Below the pieces are notes generated by a model, which made no database searches, was not told the DNA's origin, and saw nothing but the letters and a program-made list of their open reading frames with translations. The translations under genes were made by a program, and so were the position numbers. This document shows positions 24,290 through 36,718 of a stretch of DNA of 64,000 bases, in pieces. This DNA comes from Balaenoptera acutorostrata. Its lineage: Eukaryota > Chordata > Mammalia > Artiodactyla > Balaenopteridae. Location: positions 23,459,032 through 23,523,031 of the forward strand of contig NC_080071.1 of assembly GCF_949987535.1 (NCBI RefSeq), read 5' to 3'. Each line of letters starts with the position of its first letter. Position 1 is the first letter of the stretch.

Positions 24290-24835
24290 TTTTAAAACTA
24301 ATTTAAAACAAAAAATTATTTTGAGTTAGAAAAATCCAAGAAATATAAAAAAGTATAAAGTATAAAGAAGGCAAACAAAACAACCCCCCAAACCTACTGT
24401 TTAGAAGAAATACAATTAATATTTCTGAACAGAATTACAGAATTAATATTATAAAAGAATATAATTTAATTATGTATCATAAACAGATGTAATTATAACT
24501 AAATTACATATAAGTAAAATTATGGAACAATTTTTAATCTTTTCAACTACTCTCTTTTCATTAAAAAAATCAACATCATTCCATGTTAATATTGATATTG
24601 TCCATTTTAATTATGCTTAGTATTTCATTGTATGATTGTACCGTGCTTTATTTAACCAACCCCTTTACAATGGACATTTTATTTCTCATTTATCTCTTTT
24701 AAACAAAGCTGCTATGAATTATCGTATATGCGTTCTTGTGCACTTTACTGATATGATTCTCAGGAGGATTGCTGGGTCAAAAAGTTATAGAGTTAAAAAT
24801 TTTGATCTATGTTTTATACTCCCATTGACATAATA
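24290..24835 (-). repeat. Probable old L1 fragment, antisense
   Basis: 'tagtatttcattgtatgatt', 'aaagctgctatgaattatcg' and 'aggattgctgggtcaaaaag' are the order seen in antisense L1 ORF2 ends. The left half is too degenerate to be sure. Confidence 0.55.
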
Positions 24836-24839
24836 TGAG

Positions 24840-25950
24840 AAGTTCCATCTGTTTCTTCAAACCTGTGACAATTCTCATCTATCTTTTAACTGTTGGTTTC
24901 TCTCTATATCTATCCTTGATTTTTTTCCCTCTTATTCTTCATTCTCTCTCTGGATGATTCACTTCCTGGAATGTTATTTCCACCTGTAAGTGCTGTAGGA
25001 GTCCATATGGATGTATCCAAAATGTTCCATATGTGTCTTGTGGGCTTCCACACAATGAATAAACCTAAGGTAGGCACACTGAAGAAGATGAATATTACTA
25101 AAGTAGAGGTCATACTATACAAATATTAGTTGAGGAAAATGCTAAAGGAATATGTAGAAAGAACATGACTGCTAACTTAGAGTATTTGAAAGATGGTTAT
25201 ATGGAAGATGAAATATACCATCATTTTATGTTACACAGAAATAGTAGAGTTTTGTATAAGGAAAATAAACTAAGTTGTTAAAATTTCCCTATTGGATACG
25301 ACTACTTAGAAATGTTTAGTTTTAGAAATATTGGGATAACTTCTTCAACTACTGTTTATTTCACATGTGAAAATGAGAGGTCTCAATCAAGTGCTCTCTG
25401 AAGAATTTTCCATCTCTAAATTCTGTGATCTTTAAGTGAACTTCTAGAGTATGCTTTAAAATTTAAATTTCTTGTTAACTTTGCTTAGTCTTTAAATACC
25501 TTTAAGTTTTTCAGTTCTCTGACAAGAGAAGTTCATTAGTTTTGAATTTGAAAAGGACTGCTCGCTCTGTATAAATGGTTTAAAAAATGTCATATTAATG
25601 ATTCATGCCTCTTGAAAAGTACAGAAACTTATTCTTTACCTTTCTTGAGGAAGAAAGAAATTTGAAGTAGAGTAGATGTGGCAAAAAATATCACCAGATA
25701 TAAATTTTTTAATGGAAAGGGTATGTCTGGCTTTATCATCTTGAGATATAAAGTTAGGTCATATTTGGTTAACATTAACAATATAATAACCCAGAGGAAC
25801 CACCTGCCTGGATATTCTGAAAGTATGGCATTTCTCCTGGGGTTCTTCTTCCAAGGTTCCATAGGGTTACTTAGATTAAATGGTTTAATCAGTCCTTAAT
25901 ATCTCTAACCTATTGCCACCCTCAGTGAGAATTAATGGGACTTCAGATTC
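24840..25950. other. Intronic stretch, nothing recognised
   Basis: No recognised repeat, exon or RNA gene. Confidence 0.4.
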
Positions 25951-25954
25951 ATTA

Positions 25955-26075
25955 ATTCATTCATTCCTCCAACTCTATTTAATGCCTATTATTAAGTGTC
26001 AGACACTACTCCAGGTACTAGTAATACTGCAGTGAAAAAAAAAGAGACAAAAATATGGACCTTACAAACTAGATA
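25955..26075. repeat. Old interspersed repeat fragment
   Basis: 'ctattattaagtgtcagaca' and 'aatactgcagtgaaaaaaa' resemble the old repeat with 'tgtgccaggcactg...gcagtgaacaaa'. Related to the fragments at 27905 and 31866. Confidence 0.5.
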
Positions 26076-26503
26076 TGCCCCTCATGGTTGACTTCAACAA
26101 GTGTTTAACCCTGGAGAGCTTAGCCTATTATTCTCAGTATCTTCTACCACCAATTAGAAGTCTGGTGGCATCCAGGGAGTTGGGATGATGCAAGTTGCAC
26201 TGGAGTTTGTGACTACCCACTATCATTTGATACAAGGCCCTGTCCATTAAAGCTATTGATCCTTCCTGGTTTATCTGCACATGTTTATCCAGTCAGCTAC
26301 ACAACCTCCTCCTCCACATACATACATACCAAAACCTGCCTTGAGCCTTAAGTGTTATACTTCAAGTTTTTTATTTCCCTTATTGTAAGGGCACACATGC
26401 ATCTCCTTTCCCCACTCAGAGTAAGCTCCTTAGTACCAAAGTGACTTTGTCAGAAAGGCCTTTAGCATAAGTCACATAATGGGCCATTAAAATCAGACAC
26501 ACA

Positions 26504-26771
26504 GGGGCTTCCCTGGTGGCGCAGTGGTTGGGAGTCTGCCTGCCAATGCAGGGGACACGGGTTCGAGCCCTGGTCTGGGAAGATCCCACATGCCGCACGC
26601 AGAGCAGCTAGGCCCGTGAGCCACAATTACTGAGCCTGCGCGTTTGGAGCCTGTGCTCCACAACGGGAGAGGCCGCGACAGTGAGAGGCCTGCGCACCGC
26701 AGTGAGGAGTGGCCCCCGCTTGCCGCAGCTGGAGAAGGCCCTCACACAGAAACTAAGACCCAACACAGCCA

Positions 26772-26802
<31 letters not shown>
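26504..26802 (+). mobile_element. CHR-2 type SINE, sense
   Basis: Head ggggcttccctggtggcgca, A-box-like and B-box-like (ggttcgagccc) pol III motifs, and a long A tail (about 30 A's). Perfect 15-bp target duplication aaaatcagacacaca at 26489-26503 and 26803-26817. The long uninterrupted A tail suggests recent insertion. Confidence 0.96.
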
Positions 26803-26809
<7 letters not shown>

Positions 26810-26810
26810 G

Positions 26811-26831
26811 ACACACACACACACAGACACA
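26811..26831. repeat. (CA)n microsatellite
   Basis: acacac units directly after the SINE. They grow out of the right-hand target duplication. Confidence 0.85.
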
Positions 26832-26839
26832 TGCAGTAA

Positions 26840-27900
26840 TCTAGTGGCTGCTGTTGAGTTTGGAAAAGGGTCCAGACCCTCCTCCCATCAATGGTGTTTC
26901 TTCTTAATGGGGAGTGGAAGTGGAGGGCTGTTATCCATTCCTGCTTGTCTTCATTTAGGGCACTATACTACTTCAGAAATGATTTAATGATTTTAAATCT
27001 CAAAGCAAAGGGATTTGGGTTCAGCTTCCCTTCTTCCTAAGAAGCTCTTAGGATTCTATGTAAATGAGAGGATGAAAATGGATGCCCCTTAATTTCACTT
27101 TTCAACCTCATCTTAGCTCTGTGGTTTTGCATTGCCCCAAATAATTATTTTATCCTCTTTACTCAGAAGTGGGTACTTACTAAATATCCACATAATTACA
27201 GAACTGCACAAATGGATCTTTCTAGAAAGTGAACTCAGCCTTATTAAGGTAAATTGATCAGATTACTTATGGGTATACAAAATTGTCAACAACTTAAAAA
27301 GTAGGAAGTTCCATCTTTATGTACCCACCAGGTACCAGGCAGTGGTGTTCTGATAACCCTCCTTGCCTCTCTCCTCCCTGCTGTCTCCATAGCCTTAATT
27401 TGTAGCATATGCCAATTTTCATGGCTGCTTTCACATCACTGAAGTGTTTTCACTGTACACAGAGTTAGGAAGAGATGTGCACAACTAGCTCTGGCGAACT
27501 GGTGTAAGCCAGTTCCAGCACACCACTGCTGTCAGGTAAAGTCATTGTCTTCATCTAAAATTTCCTGTAAAATGTTAAAAAAAAAAGAGAAATGTTGTTT
27601 CTATAGCAGTATAAATGCATGTTTATTCATGAGCAATGAATAAAGCATTTAATAAATAAAGCATTCATTAAACTATGGATGTTTAAGGAAATAAAAATTC
27701 TGTTTACTTCCCGATAAAAATAAGGTACACGTATCTCTGGACCCTCTGTGTGCCTGTGCCTCCCTTCACAAGGCATGCTATCTATTTTTCACTTGCCAAT
27801 ACAAATCCTATCTTCCTCAAAGTTCTCTCTCCTTCTCTGAGCCAGTTTTTGAATTTTCCAGCCTACTCCAGCATAAAATGAGTAAAAAAGAGTTTGGATT
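26840..27900. other. Intronic stretch, nothing recognised
   Basis: No recognised repeat, exon or RNA gene. Confidence 0.4.
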
Positions 27901-27904
27901 TGTT

Positions 27905-28130
27905 GTCATTCATTTATTTATTCAACACTTATTGAGCTTTTAATATGCCAGGTACTGGGAATGTGAACATGATTAGACAGACCATATTACTGCCTATAGA
28001 GCCTATCATAGGCATTATTACCTGATTATACAATTAGCTATTTAATCAAAATTTTGAAAATTTTATAAGGAAATGTAAGGTGCTAAGAGAATGTATACTG
28101 ACAATTGTATGTGATTAAATTAGATAGATT
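27905..28130. repeat. Old interspersed repeat fragment
   Basis: 'tattcaacacttattgagct' and 'atatgccaggtactgggaat' follow the same ancient repeat as at 31866. Confidence 0.55.
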
Positions 28131-28134
28131 TGAT

Positions 28135-28960
28135 ACATCGGATTACATGGTGGCACGAAAGTCCCGAGAAGCAGTAGAGGGAAGAACCAGGGCACAAGCT
28201 CTCTCTAAGTCTTTGTATCACATGTGCTAATGTCCCAAAGATCAAGCCGGGGTTCAAGGGTTAGAAGAATAGATTCTACCATTTGATGGGAGAAGCTGCT
28301 AAAATATTGTGGCCGTTAAAAAAATCTGCAACACTATTATTTGTAAACATCTATGCAGAAATGCCAAGTATTTTCCATCTTTGCTTTCAGATGTTTTAAT
28401 TGTTTCATTCCTTCAGTTTCACAGTTGAATTCCATCAACTGTCTTCATGGAAATCTGTTTTTCTCCTCAACAAGTCTTCAGCTTTTCCAGGCAACCCTTC
28501 TGTCCTTAATTACCACAGTTCCCAGAATGAGCCACTTTCTATATGTGTCTTTCAGATTAATACAAGGCAAAACTAAATCTGGAAAATTTTACAGTTTTAA
28601 ATTTTTGCTTATTTTCTACCTATTTCCCTGAAGCAAAGTGGCAGGGCTGTTCAGAAATCATAATTTAATTAAAATGAGGTTGAGGAGATGGGGAGTACCA
28701 CGTTGTCTTTTGCATTCATTTTTTAAAAGTATCCCAGAACATATGTTGATGTCTTTTCTCCCTCTTCCTTGTAAAAACAACAAAACATAAATGTTTTAAA
28801 ATAATCGTGAAATTGCAAGCTTTTGTGATTATAAAAATACATTCTCTATCTCACCTTATTTTTCCCCTGCTCTAACATGCACCTCAGATTATCACCCAAA
28901 ATTGTTCTTCTGTTTTTGTGCACATTATCTTCTTTTTCTAGATTTCCCACTCCTCTGCTG
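28135..28960. other. Intronic stretch, nothing recognised
   Basis: No recognised repeat or exon. The open frame at 28353-28631 shows no known protein. Confidence 0.4.
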
Positions 28961-28964
28961 ATCC

Positions 28965-29300
28965 AAAATCTATTTTGTTTAAGACTCAACTCAAGTCCTT
29001 CTCCCTGAAACCTTCCTTAATTGCCCAGGTTATCTTTGATTTCACTCTATTTATGAACTCCTACAGCATTTAATGCCTGATACAACACAAGAACATTAGC
29101 TTTAATGCAGATTGTTATTGTTTTCTGCTTCTTATTTGTATCATTTCTTGCTGTTTTCTTTGTTGAACTTGATTTTTGAGCAATTGAATGGCTATCTTAT
29201 TTTAAGTGCAGGGATCATATCCTATAAGCATTTCTTATTATCCTGTTTCTTGACTAATTTGTATTAGCCTCCCTTTGAGCACTGTACACATCCAACATCG
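28965..29300 (+). repeat. L2 fragment, sense
   Basis: 'aagactcaactcaagtcctt' followed by 'ctccctgaaaccttcctta' and, further right, 'aagtgcagggatcatat' follows the L2 ORF2 C-terminal and 3' UTR order. Confidence 0.6.
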
Positions 29301-29304
29301 AGCT

Positions 29305-31065
29305 GTCTTACAGCCTATAAAAATGGGGAATTCTACTGTCTTTTCTTTTTTTTCTTAGAAGATATATATTATTAGGATTCATTCATTTAATCAAGAAATG
29401 TTGAGGCTTATTGTGCTCTAAGATGAAAGATAACACTGCTATTGCAAGATACACAGTAATTTAGTTACTATGTTTTGCTCAAGATAGTGTTATATACTTA
29501 TAAGAAATAGTATTTTTTAAAATATGCCACAGTATCTTCTAAACTAGTAAATCTCAGAACTATGGTTCCTTTGATAAACAACTTTAGTACTTTTAAAACT
29601 TTTATTTTCTGTATAGAATAGTCACAGTCATGTGGCCCTTTGTTTTGTAATAATTAAAAATACGGCCCTAGGGTCAGGTGACTATGACCGGCATTGGTGT
29701 GACATTTTTATTCTTTCAGCAAAATAACACAAGAAACAACAGTGCAGTAAGTAGCCTAATAGTATCTCTTTGCAATGCACACATACGCTCACTTACACCC
29801 TCTAGGTCTCTTTTCTTTCTCTCCATTGCTGTCCCTCAGCAGAGAATTTCTCTTGGACTTAGAGTTCTTTGATATGTTATGATAAATGATGCCTTGTTGT
29901 GTTTTCTGACTCTGTTAGAGTCTCCATGGAATTAAAGATCACATGCTTATTTGGCTTAATGTACTTGACCTTTTCCCATGATTGACACGTCTAAATAAAT
30001 GGCTGTAGCAACTCAGTAATTATGCACCAGCTGTGTATATTCATTTCACAGAAAAAACACACAGTTCTCTTCAAGAGTTGATAGCTGGACCCCTTCCCTG
30101 CCAGCTAAATAAAGGAGAGTAGTTAATTACTATTATTATTAATCATAGTAAGATTCCTTTCCATCCCCAAATGCATCTCTTTCCTCACTGCATTTTGTAA
30201 ACAGTATACTATGACCACAGCTACATAAAGTGTTGTTTCAGTACTGGTATTTCTTATACAATAAAAATACTTACAATAATTCTGGACCTACTCGACAAGA
30301 TAGTTCCACACAATTTGTGTCAAAAAATCCAGGATTTGTTAGCAAGATTTGTGTTCAGAAAGCCGTATTACCTTTAATGAACCCTTTGTTTTTCTAATGG
30401 GGAAACTGTATTTTCCCTCAACTGACATACAGGTAAATTCTGAATAAATTCTAAGATTCCGTGCTTCTTTCAAAAAAGTCTTTTCTCTTAACAGCACATT
30501 GTTCCATTCTCACTTATTCAAAATATGTTCATATCTAAATTATCTGTATTTTTATTAATTGGGGGTTTTATAAAATATGATATAAAGTTAATTCTTGTTG
30601 ACCACTTTGACTAATTTAAGAAATGCTCATTTGAAAAGGTTCCTTCTTTAAACTAAATTTTTGGTCTTTATTTAGTATAAAATAAAAATTGTTCCCTATA
30701 AAATCTTGAAAAATAATTCCAGTTAGGTTTAATAACTGTCAATTCATTTCAGAACCATGACATTTATCATTGGTTCTTGAATTCTTCATGTTCTTAAGTG
30801 GCGTCTATTAAATTTTGGAAATAATATTGTAGGTAAATTTTATGATAACCTTAACCTAGAAATGTTATTTGTATACTGTTTTCCACAGGATCTAAGGTGA
30901 TTCTCTAATTCCTTAGGCCAGGGTTATTATAGTTGGGCTTAGAAAAGTTGGCAATGTATAGAAAAGCAGGAAGACAATGAAATAGGACAGGAAATTTTAT
31001 TTTGCCTTCATTCTTCTTTAAGCATCTGAAGGTGAGCAGCATGAAGGGGGAAGGGAACTAACACA
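29305..31065. other. Intronic stretch, nothing recognised
   Basis: About 1.8 kb of AT-rich sequence with no recognised repeat, exon or RNA gene. Confidence 0.4.
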
Positions 31066-31067
31066 AG

Positions 31068-31175
31068 TGTGAGTGTCTATCATGTGACAGGCGCCATGTT
31101 CAATATTTTATACCAGTTATATTATCTCATATAATCTTTGTAGAAAATCTCCTAAACATATTGATACATTTTTTA
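31068..31175 (-). repeat. MIR-like fragment, antisense
   Basis: 'gtgtctatcatgtgacaggc' then 'accagttatattatctcata' and 'aatctttgtagaaa' match antisense MIR spacing. Degenerate. Confidence 0.6.
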
Positions 31176-31865
31176 ATACATATATTTATTTAATTTGTCC
31201 TAAAAGCAAGGATGAGGTTTCTGGATCAAAGGAGAACTGTTATTATTTCTTACAGCAATAACCACATTGCTTCTCCATGCCCCATTCTTCCCCTTCAGGG
31301 TAATGTGATGAGAACTTGGAGGTTATATGCACAGGAAGGGAGTCCCAAAATCATGAATCTGGGAATTTATATAGGAACTGCTATATAGCTGTCTCCTTTC
31401 CACTTTGAGAGGCAGGGAAATCTTTTCTCCCTTATGTAAACAAATAGCAGGGAAGACAAGGGGAAGGTCCCCAGTTAAACCCTTTGGAATACAAACCGGT
31501 AGCTCTGGGGCTTTATTATCTTTTGAAATGTAAACGTATAAATCTGGGTGATAAGTATCTATATCTCTTTGAAGGTCTCTATCTATTCAGTCAACCTTTA
31601 ACTTCCAAAGCTTGTCCTTTAACCCAGGTTCCAGTTTTCTTTGCTTTATAAGTCTCTACCCATACAGAAGCATGAAAATATTTTCTCTGTAGTTTCATAG
31701 CCCTAAATTGTGGCAATTTCAGTATTGTTGCTATGAAATTTGTGGCCATTAGCTTTGTTTCCATTCTTAAGTCTCTTAGTGTATTTAGTAGCATAATGCA
31801 TCATTACGTCTATTGTCTATGTATTTTACTTAAAGTATCATCTCTGTGTGAAGATTTATATATGC

Positions 31866-32735
31866 AATAAAAATTTATTAAGCACCAAGAACTATCAAGC
31901 ACTGTTCTAGATACTTGGGATACATCAGTGAACAAGTTAAAAATCGCTGCTGTTCTGAAATTTAAAAACTTTTGGGAGAAGCTAGAAATTAAACTCTAAG
32001 CATAATAAGTAAAAAACTTATTATGGAAAGTTCCTGGGTGGCAGCGGGAATGCCAAGGAAGCCAGTATGGCTAGAGTGAAGTGGAGTGATGGGGAGACCA
32101 GCAGGAGAGGAGATGGAAGAGATGACAGGAATGAGACATGCAGATCGCAGAGGACCTCAAAGAGCATTAGGGAAACCTTGGCCTTTTCTCTGAGTGAAAT
32201 AGGGTAACATTAGAAGGTTTAGCTGAAGAATGACATAATCTGACTTGTCTTTTCAGAGGGCCACACTGACTGCTGTGTTTAGGACAGATTGTAGGGGCTA
32301 AAGTAGACTCAAGAAGACCTGTCTGGAGGCTAATGCAGTAATTCAGGTTGGGTGTCATGTGGCCCTGACCAGTGCGGTGAAGTGAAATAATAAGCAGACA
32401 AATTTTGGATATATTTTGAAAGTTGATCCAACAGAGTTTCTGATGGATTGGTTGTAGGCTTAAGAGAAAAAGAGAAGTCTAAAGTGATTCCAAGGTTTTT
32501 GTTCTGAGCAACTAGAAAAATGTTTTATCATCAACTGAAATGGACAAGATTGGGAGGGAGCAGTTTATTGGAGGGGGTTGGGCTGGGGAAGATGAGGAGT
32601 TTAGTCCTGAACCTGTTGATTTTGAGATGTCTTTTAGACACGCAGTGGAGGTGTCAGGTAAGCAGATGGGTATGCCAGTTCGGAGTTTGGGAAAGAGGTT
32701 TGAGCTGGAGATAGAAAATTGGGAGCTGCCCACAC
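31866..32735. repeat. Ancient L1M-like 3' fragment
   Basis: The ordered phrases 'atttattaagcaccaagaac', 'aatgacataatctgacttg', 'gctaatgcagtaattcaggt', 'atatattttgaaagttgatc', 'ttccaaggtttttgttctg' and 'gagatgtcttttagacacg' match a long, common old mammalian repeat that I believe derives from L1M 3' sequence. A second copy is at 36700. Small frames on either strand are not genes. Confidence 0.6.
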
Positions 32736-32746
32736 GTAGGTCGTAT

Positions 32747-33267
32747 TAGGGACAGATTTAGGCTTTGTGGGGCCTAAAGCGTATACAATTTTGAGGGTTC
32801 TCTAAGAGAAAGAATTCAAAATTTGAATTCAAATTATGTACAAAGGTGAATATTTATTTATAATGAGAAAAATCAAAGCAAATACTTATTTGGAAACTGA
32901 TAAATAGCACAAAATCATAATATTTGGAGAAATAGCATAATATTTTAAATAACTTCCTGACATACCTCTGTAATATAACTTCCTGACATACCTCTGTAAT
33001 ATTTTCTCCCTACATTATTGACCTTTAATGTCAAGGATTTTAAAATATTATTTTCTGTTGAGAATATGGAAAATTAATTCTGTCTTTATCATGATTAAAT
33101 TTTTTTTATTAATGATAGTCTAGAAAGGTTTTTTTCATCTTTACAACTTATTTACAATTTCATGAAAATTTTCAGAGTTGTCTTAAAATTTAAAACTTCT
33201 ATCAAGCTTCTTGCATATATTACCTGAAAGATTTGGAAGAATTTTCCAAAGACTAAGTCTGGCCCTA
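32747..33267. mobile_element. Putative non-autonomous DNA transposon (about 520 bp)
   Basis: tagggacagatttag at 32747-32761 is matched by the reverse complement of 33253-33267 (tagggccagacttag), 13 of 15 identical. The similarity continues inward ('gctttg' and 'caaaga'). If the outer TA at each end is the target duplication, this would fit Tc1/mariner. The 'ggggcc' near the left end also recalls hAT-like elements. No transposase frame. Family not identified. Confidence 0.5.
32950..33001. repeat. 26-bp tandem duplication, two perfect copies
   Basis: 32950-32975 is repeated exactly at 32976-33001. The unit starts taacttcctgacatacc. It lies inside the putative DNA transposon. Confidence 0.95.
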
Positions 33268-33269
33268 TG

Positions 33270-33660
33270 CAATTGAAACCTTGCTTCTTTTCCACTATCC
33301 ACATGTTTCCAATACTAGGCAAATTGTGATTCCTTTGCATATTGTCACACCGCTTCCGCCCTGAACACTTGTGTCACAATGACAGGTGAGTTTATCACAG
33401 TGGGTACTAGACCACTGGAAACTATTTCTACTTCAGGATAGTCAGGATAGCTAACAATAATTTACTCATATATGGAAGTGATTGTGAATCACATAAATAT
33501 GTTCATTTAAACCCAACCTAAATATATCTCCAACTCTGTTTCCTCTTAGTTTCCCAAAAATGTTCATAGACACACAAGTGCCCCCGCCACCATGAAGGTA
33601 TCTTATATTTACAAATTTTCCTAAAATATATGACCATGAAAACACAGTTTTTTAAAAAAT
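33270..33660. other. Intronic stretch, nothing recognised
   Basis: No recognised repeat or exon. Confidence 0.4.
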
Positions 33661-33663
33661 TAA

Positions 33664-34026
33664 AAGACTTTACTTTCGACAGCAGTTTTAGGTTTGGGGA
33701 GATTGCACATAAAGTACAGAGTTCCCATATGCTCCTTTTCTCCCCTGCACGTAGTTTCCCTATTATAAACATTTTACATTAGTGTAGTACATTTGTTACC
33801 ATTGATGAAACAATATTAATAGATTATTATTACTAAACTCCATAGTTGACATTTGGATTTACTCTTTGTTTTGTATTTCTATGGGTTTTGACAAATGTAT
33901 AATACTTCATATCTACCATTACAGTATCATACAGCGTAGTGTCACTTCTCTTAAAATGCCCTGTGTTCCACCTATTCATCCCTAACCCCACTCCTTGAAC
34001 CCTCAGAATCTCTGATTTATTTTATT

Positions 34027-34061
<35 letters not shown>

Positions 34062-35365
34062 TGGCTGTGTTGGGTCTTCGTTTCTGTGCAAGGGCTTTCT
34101 CTAGTTGCGGCAAGTGGGGGCCACTCTTCATCACGGTGCGCGGGCCTCTCACTATTGCGGCCTCTCTTGTTGCGGAGCACAAGCTCCAGACGCGCAGGCT
34201 CAGTAGTTGTGGCTCACAGGCCTAGTTGCTCCGTGGCATGTGGGATCTTCCCAGACCAGGGCTCGAACCCGTGTCCCCTGCATTGGCAGGCAGATTCTCA
34301 ACCACTGCGCCACCAGGGAAGCCCTCTGATGTTTTTAATTGTCTCTATAGTTCTACCCTTTCCAGAATGTCATACTGGTTAACATCTTAGAGTATGTAGC
34401 TTTTTCATTGACTTCTTTCACTTATCAATATGCATTTAAGGTTCCTCCATGTCTTTTTTCGTTGTTGTTGATTAATACTCCATTGTATGGATGTACCACA
34501 GTTTGTTTATTCATTCACCTATTAAAGGACATCTTGGTTGTTTCCCATTTTTGACAATTATGAATAAAGCTGCTACAAACATTTGTGTGCAGGTTTTTGT
34601 GTGGGCATTAGTTTTCAACTCACTGGAACAAATGCCTAGTGAGGAAATTAGTATTTAGATTAGGATCTAGACACAGACCTTACACCTTTCACAAAAATTA
34701 ACTGAAAAGTAATCATTTACCTAAATGTAAAACAAAATTATACAACTTCTAGAAGATAACATAGGAGAAAATCTAGGTGACCTTGAATTTGGTGATGACT
34801 TTTTATATACAGCATCATACAGCACAATCCATGAAAGAAAAATTGATAAATTGGACTTCTTTAAAATTTAAACTTCTGCTCTGTGAAAGACACTGTTATA
34901 GGATTGAAAAGATAAGCCACAGACTGGGAGAATACTCTTGCAAAATATACCTAATGAAGGGCTGTTATCCAAAATACACAAAGAACTCTTAAAATTCAAC
35001 AATAAGGAAACAAATAATCCAATTACAAAATAGGAAAAGATCTGAACAGACATCGCAGCAAAGAAGATGTACAGATGGTAAATAAGCATATGAAAAGATG
35101 CTCAACATCATGTGTCATTAGGAAATTGCAAATTAAAACAATGAGATACCATTACACATCTATTAGAATGGCTAAAATCCAAAACATTGACATCACCAAA
35201 TGTTGGCAAGGATGTGGTACAACAGGAACCCTCATTCTTTGCTCTCGGAATGTAAAATGGTACAGCCACTTTGAAAGATAGTCTGATAGTTTCTAACAGA
35301 GGTAAACATAAGCTTACCATATAATCCAGCAATTATAGTCATAGTGTTTACCCAAATGAGTCTTT
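33664..35365. mobile_element. Old twin-primed L1, interrupted by a SINE
   Basis: 33664-34640 is antisense L1 3' end. About 34641-35365 is sense ORF2. Both arms end at the same L1 point: the sense arm at 'gtttacccaaatgagt' (35346-35361), the antisense arm at the complement of 'gcatttgttccagtgagttg' (34612-34637). This is a head-to-head structure with about 20 bp of overlap, as expected from twin priming. A CHR-2 SINE (34017-34323) later split the antisense arm. Confidence 0.85.
34017..34323 (-). mobile_element. CHR-2 type SINE, antisense
   Basis: A (TTTA)n tail comes first, then 'ggctgtgttgggtcttcg' and the body, with the head complement 'accagggaagccc' at the right end. Target duplication ctctgat at 34010-34016 and 34324-34330, inside the older L1. 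Confidence 0.94.
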
Positions 35366-35925
35366 ACTTTTTAACCAGCTCTGCAAGATTCTGCCTCAGG
35401 AAATTCCTTCAGGCTGGTCTTCCTTGCATTTAATGTTCTCAAGACATGAGTTCAGCTGTGTTGTCTTGGCATCCTCTTCCTATCTGAATATATTTGGATA
35501 TAGTTTCAGATTGTTTATTTTAACCTTGACTTGGCAACTTCTTAGGATGTTACTTCTGGCAATTGCCCATCAGATTCACATTCCACAAACAAAGGCAATA
35601 TTCACTATTCCCAACCAGACCCTCTGGACTTGCCAGCCTGGTGCATGGTGCTCCTTACCTTTGTCTGTCCAGGAATGGTTATCTTAATTAGTAATTGTTA
35701 GAAACCTTTGCAATCTTTAAAGTTTAGCTCTAGGAAATAGTCACTGTCTAAACTTCCTCAATTTTTATCCATTTCCCTATCCACTGAAACTGCTCTCAAG
35801 AAAGTTACAGATAAACATTAATTTACAACTGTAATGGCAAATTTTTAGTATTAATCTTGTTTGATTCCTTTATAGCATATAAACTGGTAACTGAACCTGT
35901 CTTAAAACTCTTTTCCTTTAGTTTC
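35366..35925. other. Intronic stretch, nothing recognised
   Basis: No recognised repeat or exon. The frame at 35424-35687 has no recognisable protein. Confidence 0.4.
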
Positions 35926-35929
35926 TTTA

Positions 35930-36225
35930 AAAATTTTTTAAATTGTGAAATGAAGCATACATCCAGAAAAGTGCAGAAAGCTTATGTACAAAGTTTAATA
36001 AACATTTTTAAAGCAAAAACTTGTATTATGAAACAGAACATTTTTAGCACCCCAGAAGCTCCTCATGTGCCTCTCCCCAGTCACAACGCCTATTCTTCTT
36101 TATGCCAGAAATAACAAATATTCTGACTTTCCTATTGAGTATGCATGCTGTGTATGCATCCTTGAACAATGTATTTTAGTTATTCTATTTTTAAATCTTT
36201 ATAAAGGGAATTATATATTTTTCCT
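35930..36225 (-). repeat. Old L1 3' fragment, antisense
   Basis: 'catacatccagaaaagtgca' and 'gcaccccagaagctcctcat' match antisense old L1 3' UTR, also present in the copy at 47290. Confidence 0.65.
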
Positions 36226-36241
36226 CAATATTATGTTTGTG

Positions 36242-36267
36242 AATATATATATATGTGTATATATGTG

Positions 36268-36310
<43 letters not shown>

Positions 36311-36317
36311 ATATATC
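36242..36317. repeat. (TA)n/(TG)n microsatellite
   Basis: atatat and gtgtat units followed by about 14 TG repeats. Confidence 0.92.
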
Positions 36318-36324
36318 ACATCTC

Positions 36325-36395
36325 TAGCCATTCATCTGTTGATGGACACTTAGGTTGCTTCCATATCTTGGCAATTGTAAATAATGCTGGTTATT
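36325..36395 (-). repeat. L1 ORF2 sliver, antisense
   Basis: 'ccattcatctgttgatggac' followed by 'gcttccatatcttggcaatt' is the standard antisense ORF2 C-terminal block. Confidence 0.75.
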
Positions 36396-36614
36396 TTTCT
36401 TTCAAGTTTTTCTGTATATATTTTAGGTTGTTCAAGTTCTGTTAAAATAATGATGTTGGAAATTTGCAGTTTTGTCGAGTATATAGATTAATGCATGTCT
36501 GTTTCGGGGGATGGGTTCACATCTTCTCACTGATTCTAATACATATGTCTAGAGGACACCCAGAGCAATATATCACACTGTGAATGCTGCTTTTTACATA
36601 AGTTGGAAAGGCTG

Positions 36615-36718
36615 AAACCTGCTGATTTGTAAGAATAAAATAATGTCTTATTCATATTTGTATCCCTGATACCCAGCACAGTACCACTCAATAAATTGTT
36701 CATTTCAGTAAACATTTG
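36615..36718 (+). repeat. L2-like 3' end
   Basis: 'cttattcatatttgtatccc' then 'acccagcacagtaccactca' and 'ataaattg' match the L2/MIR 3' terminal phrase. Confidence 0.55.

Noticed and set aside
36065..36445. 126-codon frame through the TG microsatellite
   Set aside because: Valine/cysteine runs come from the TG repeat and the last part from antisense L1.
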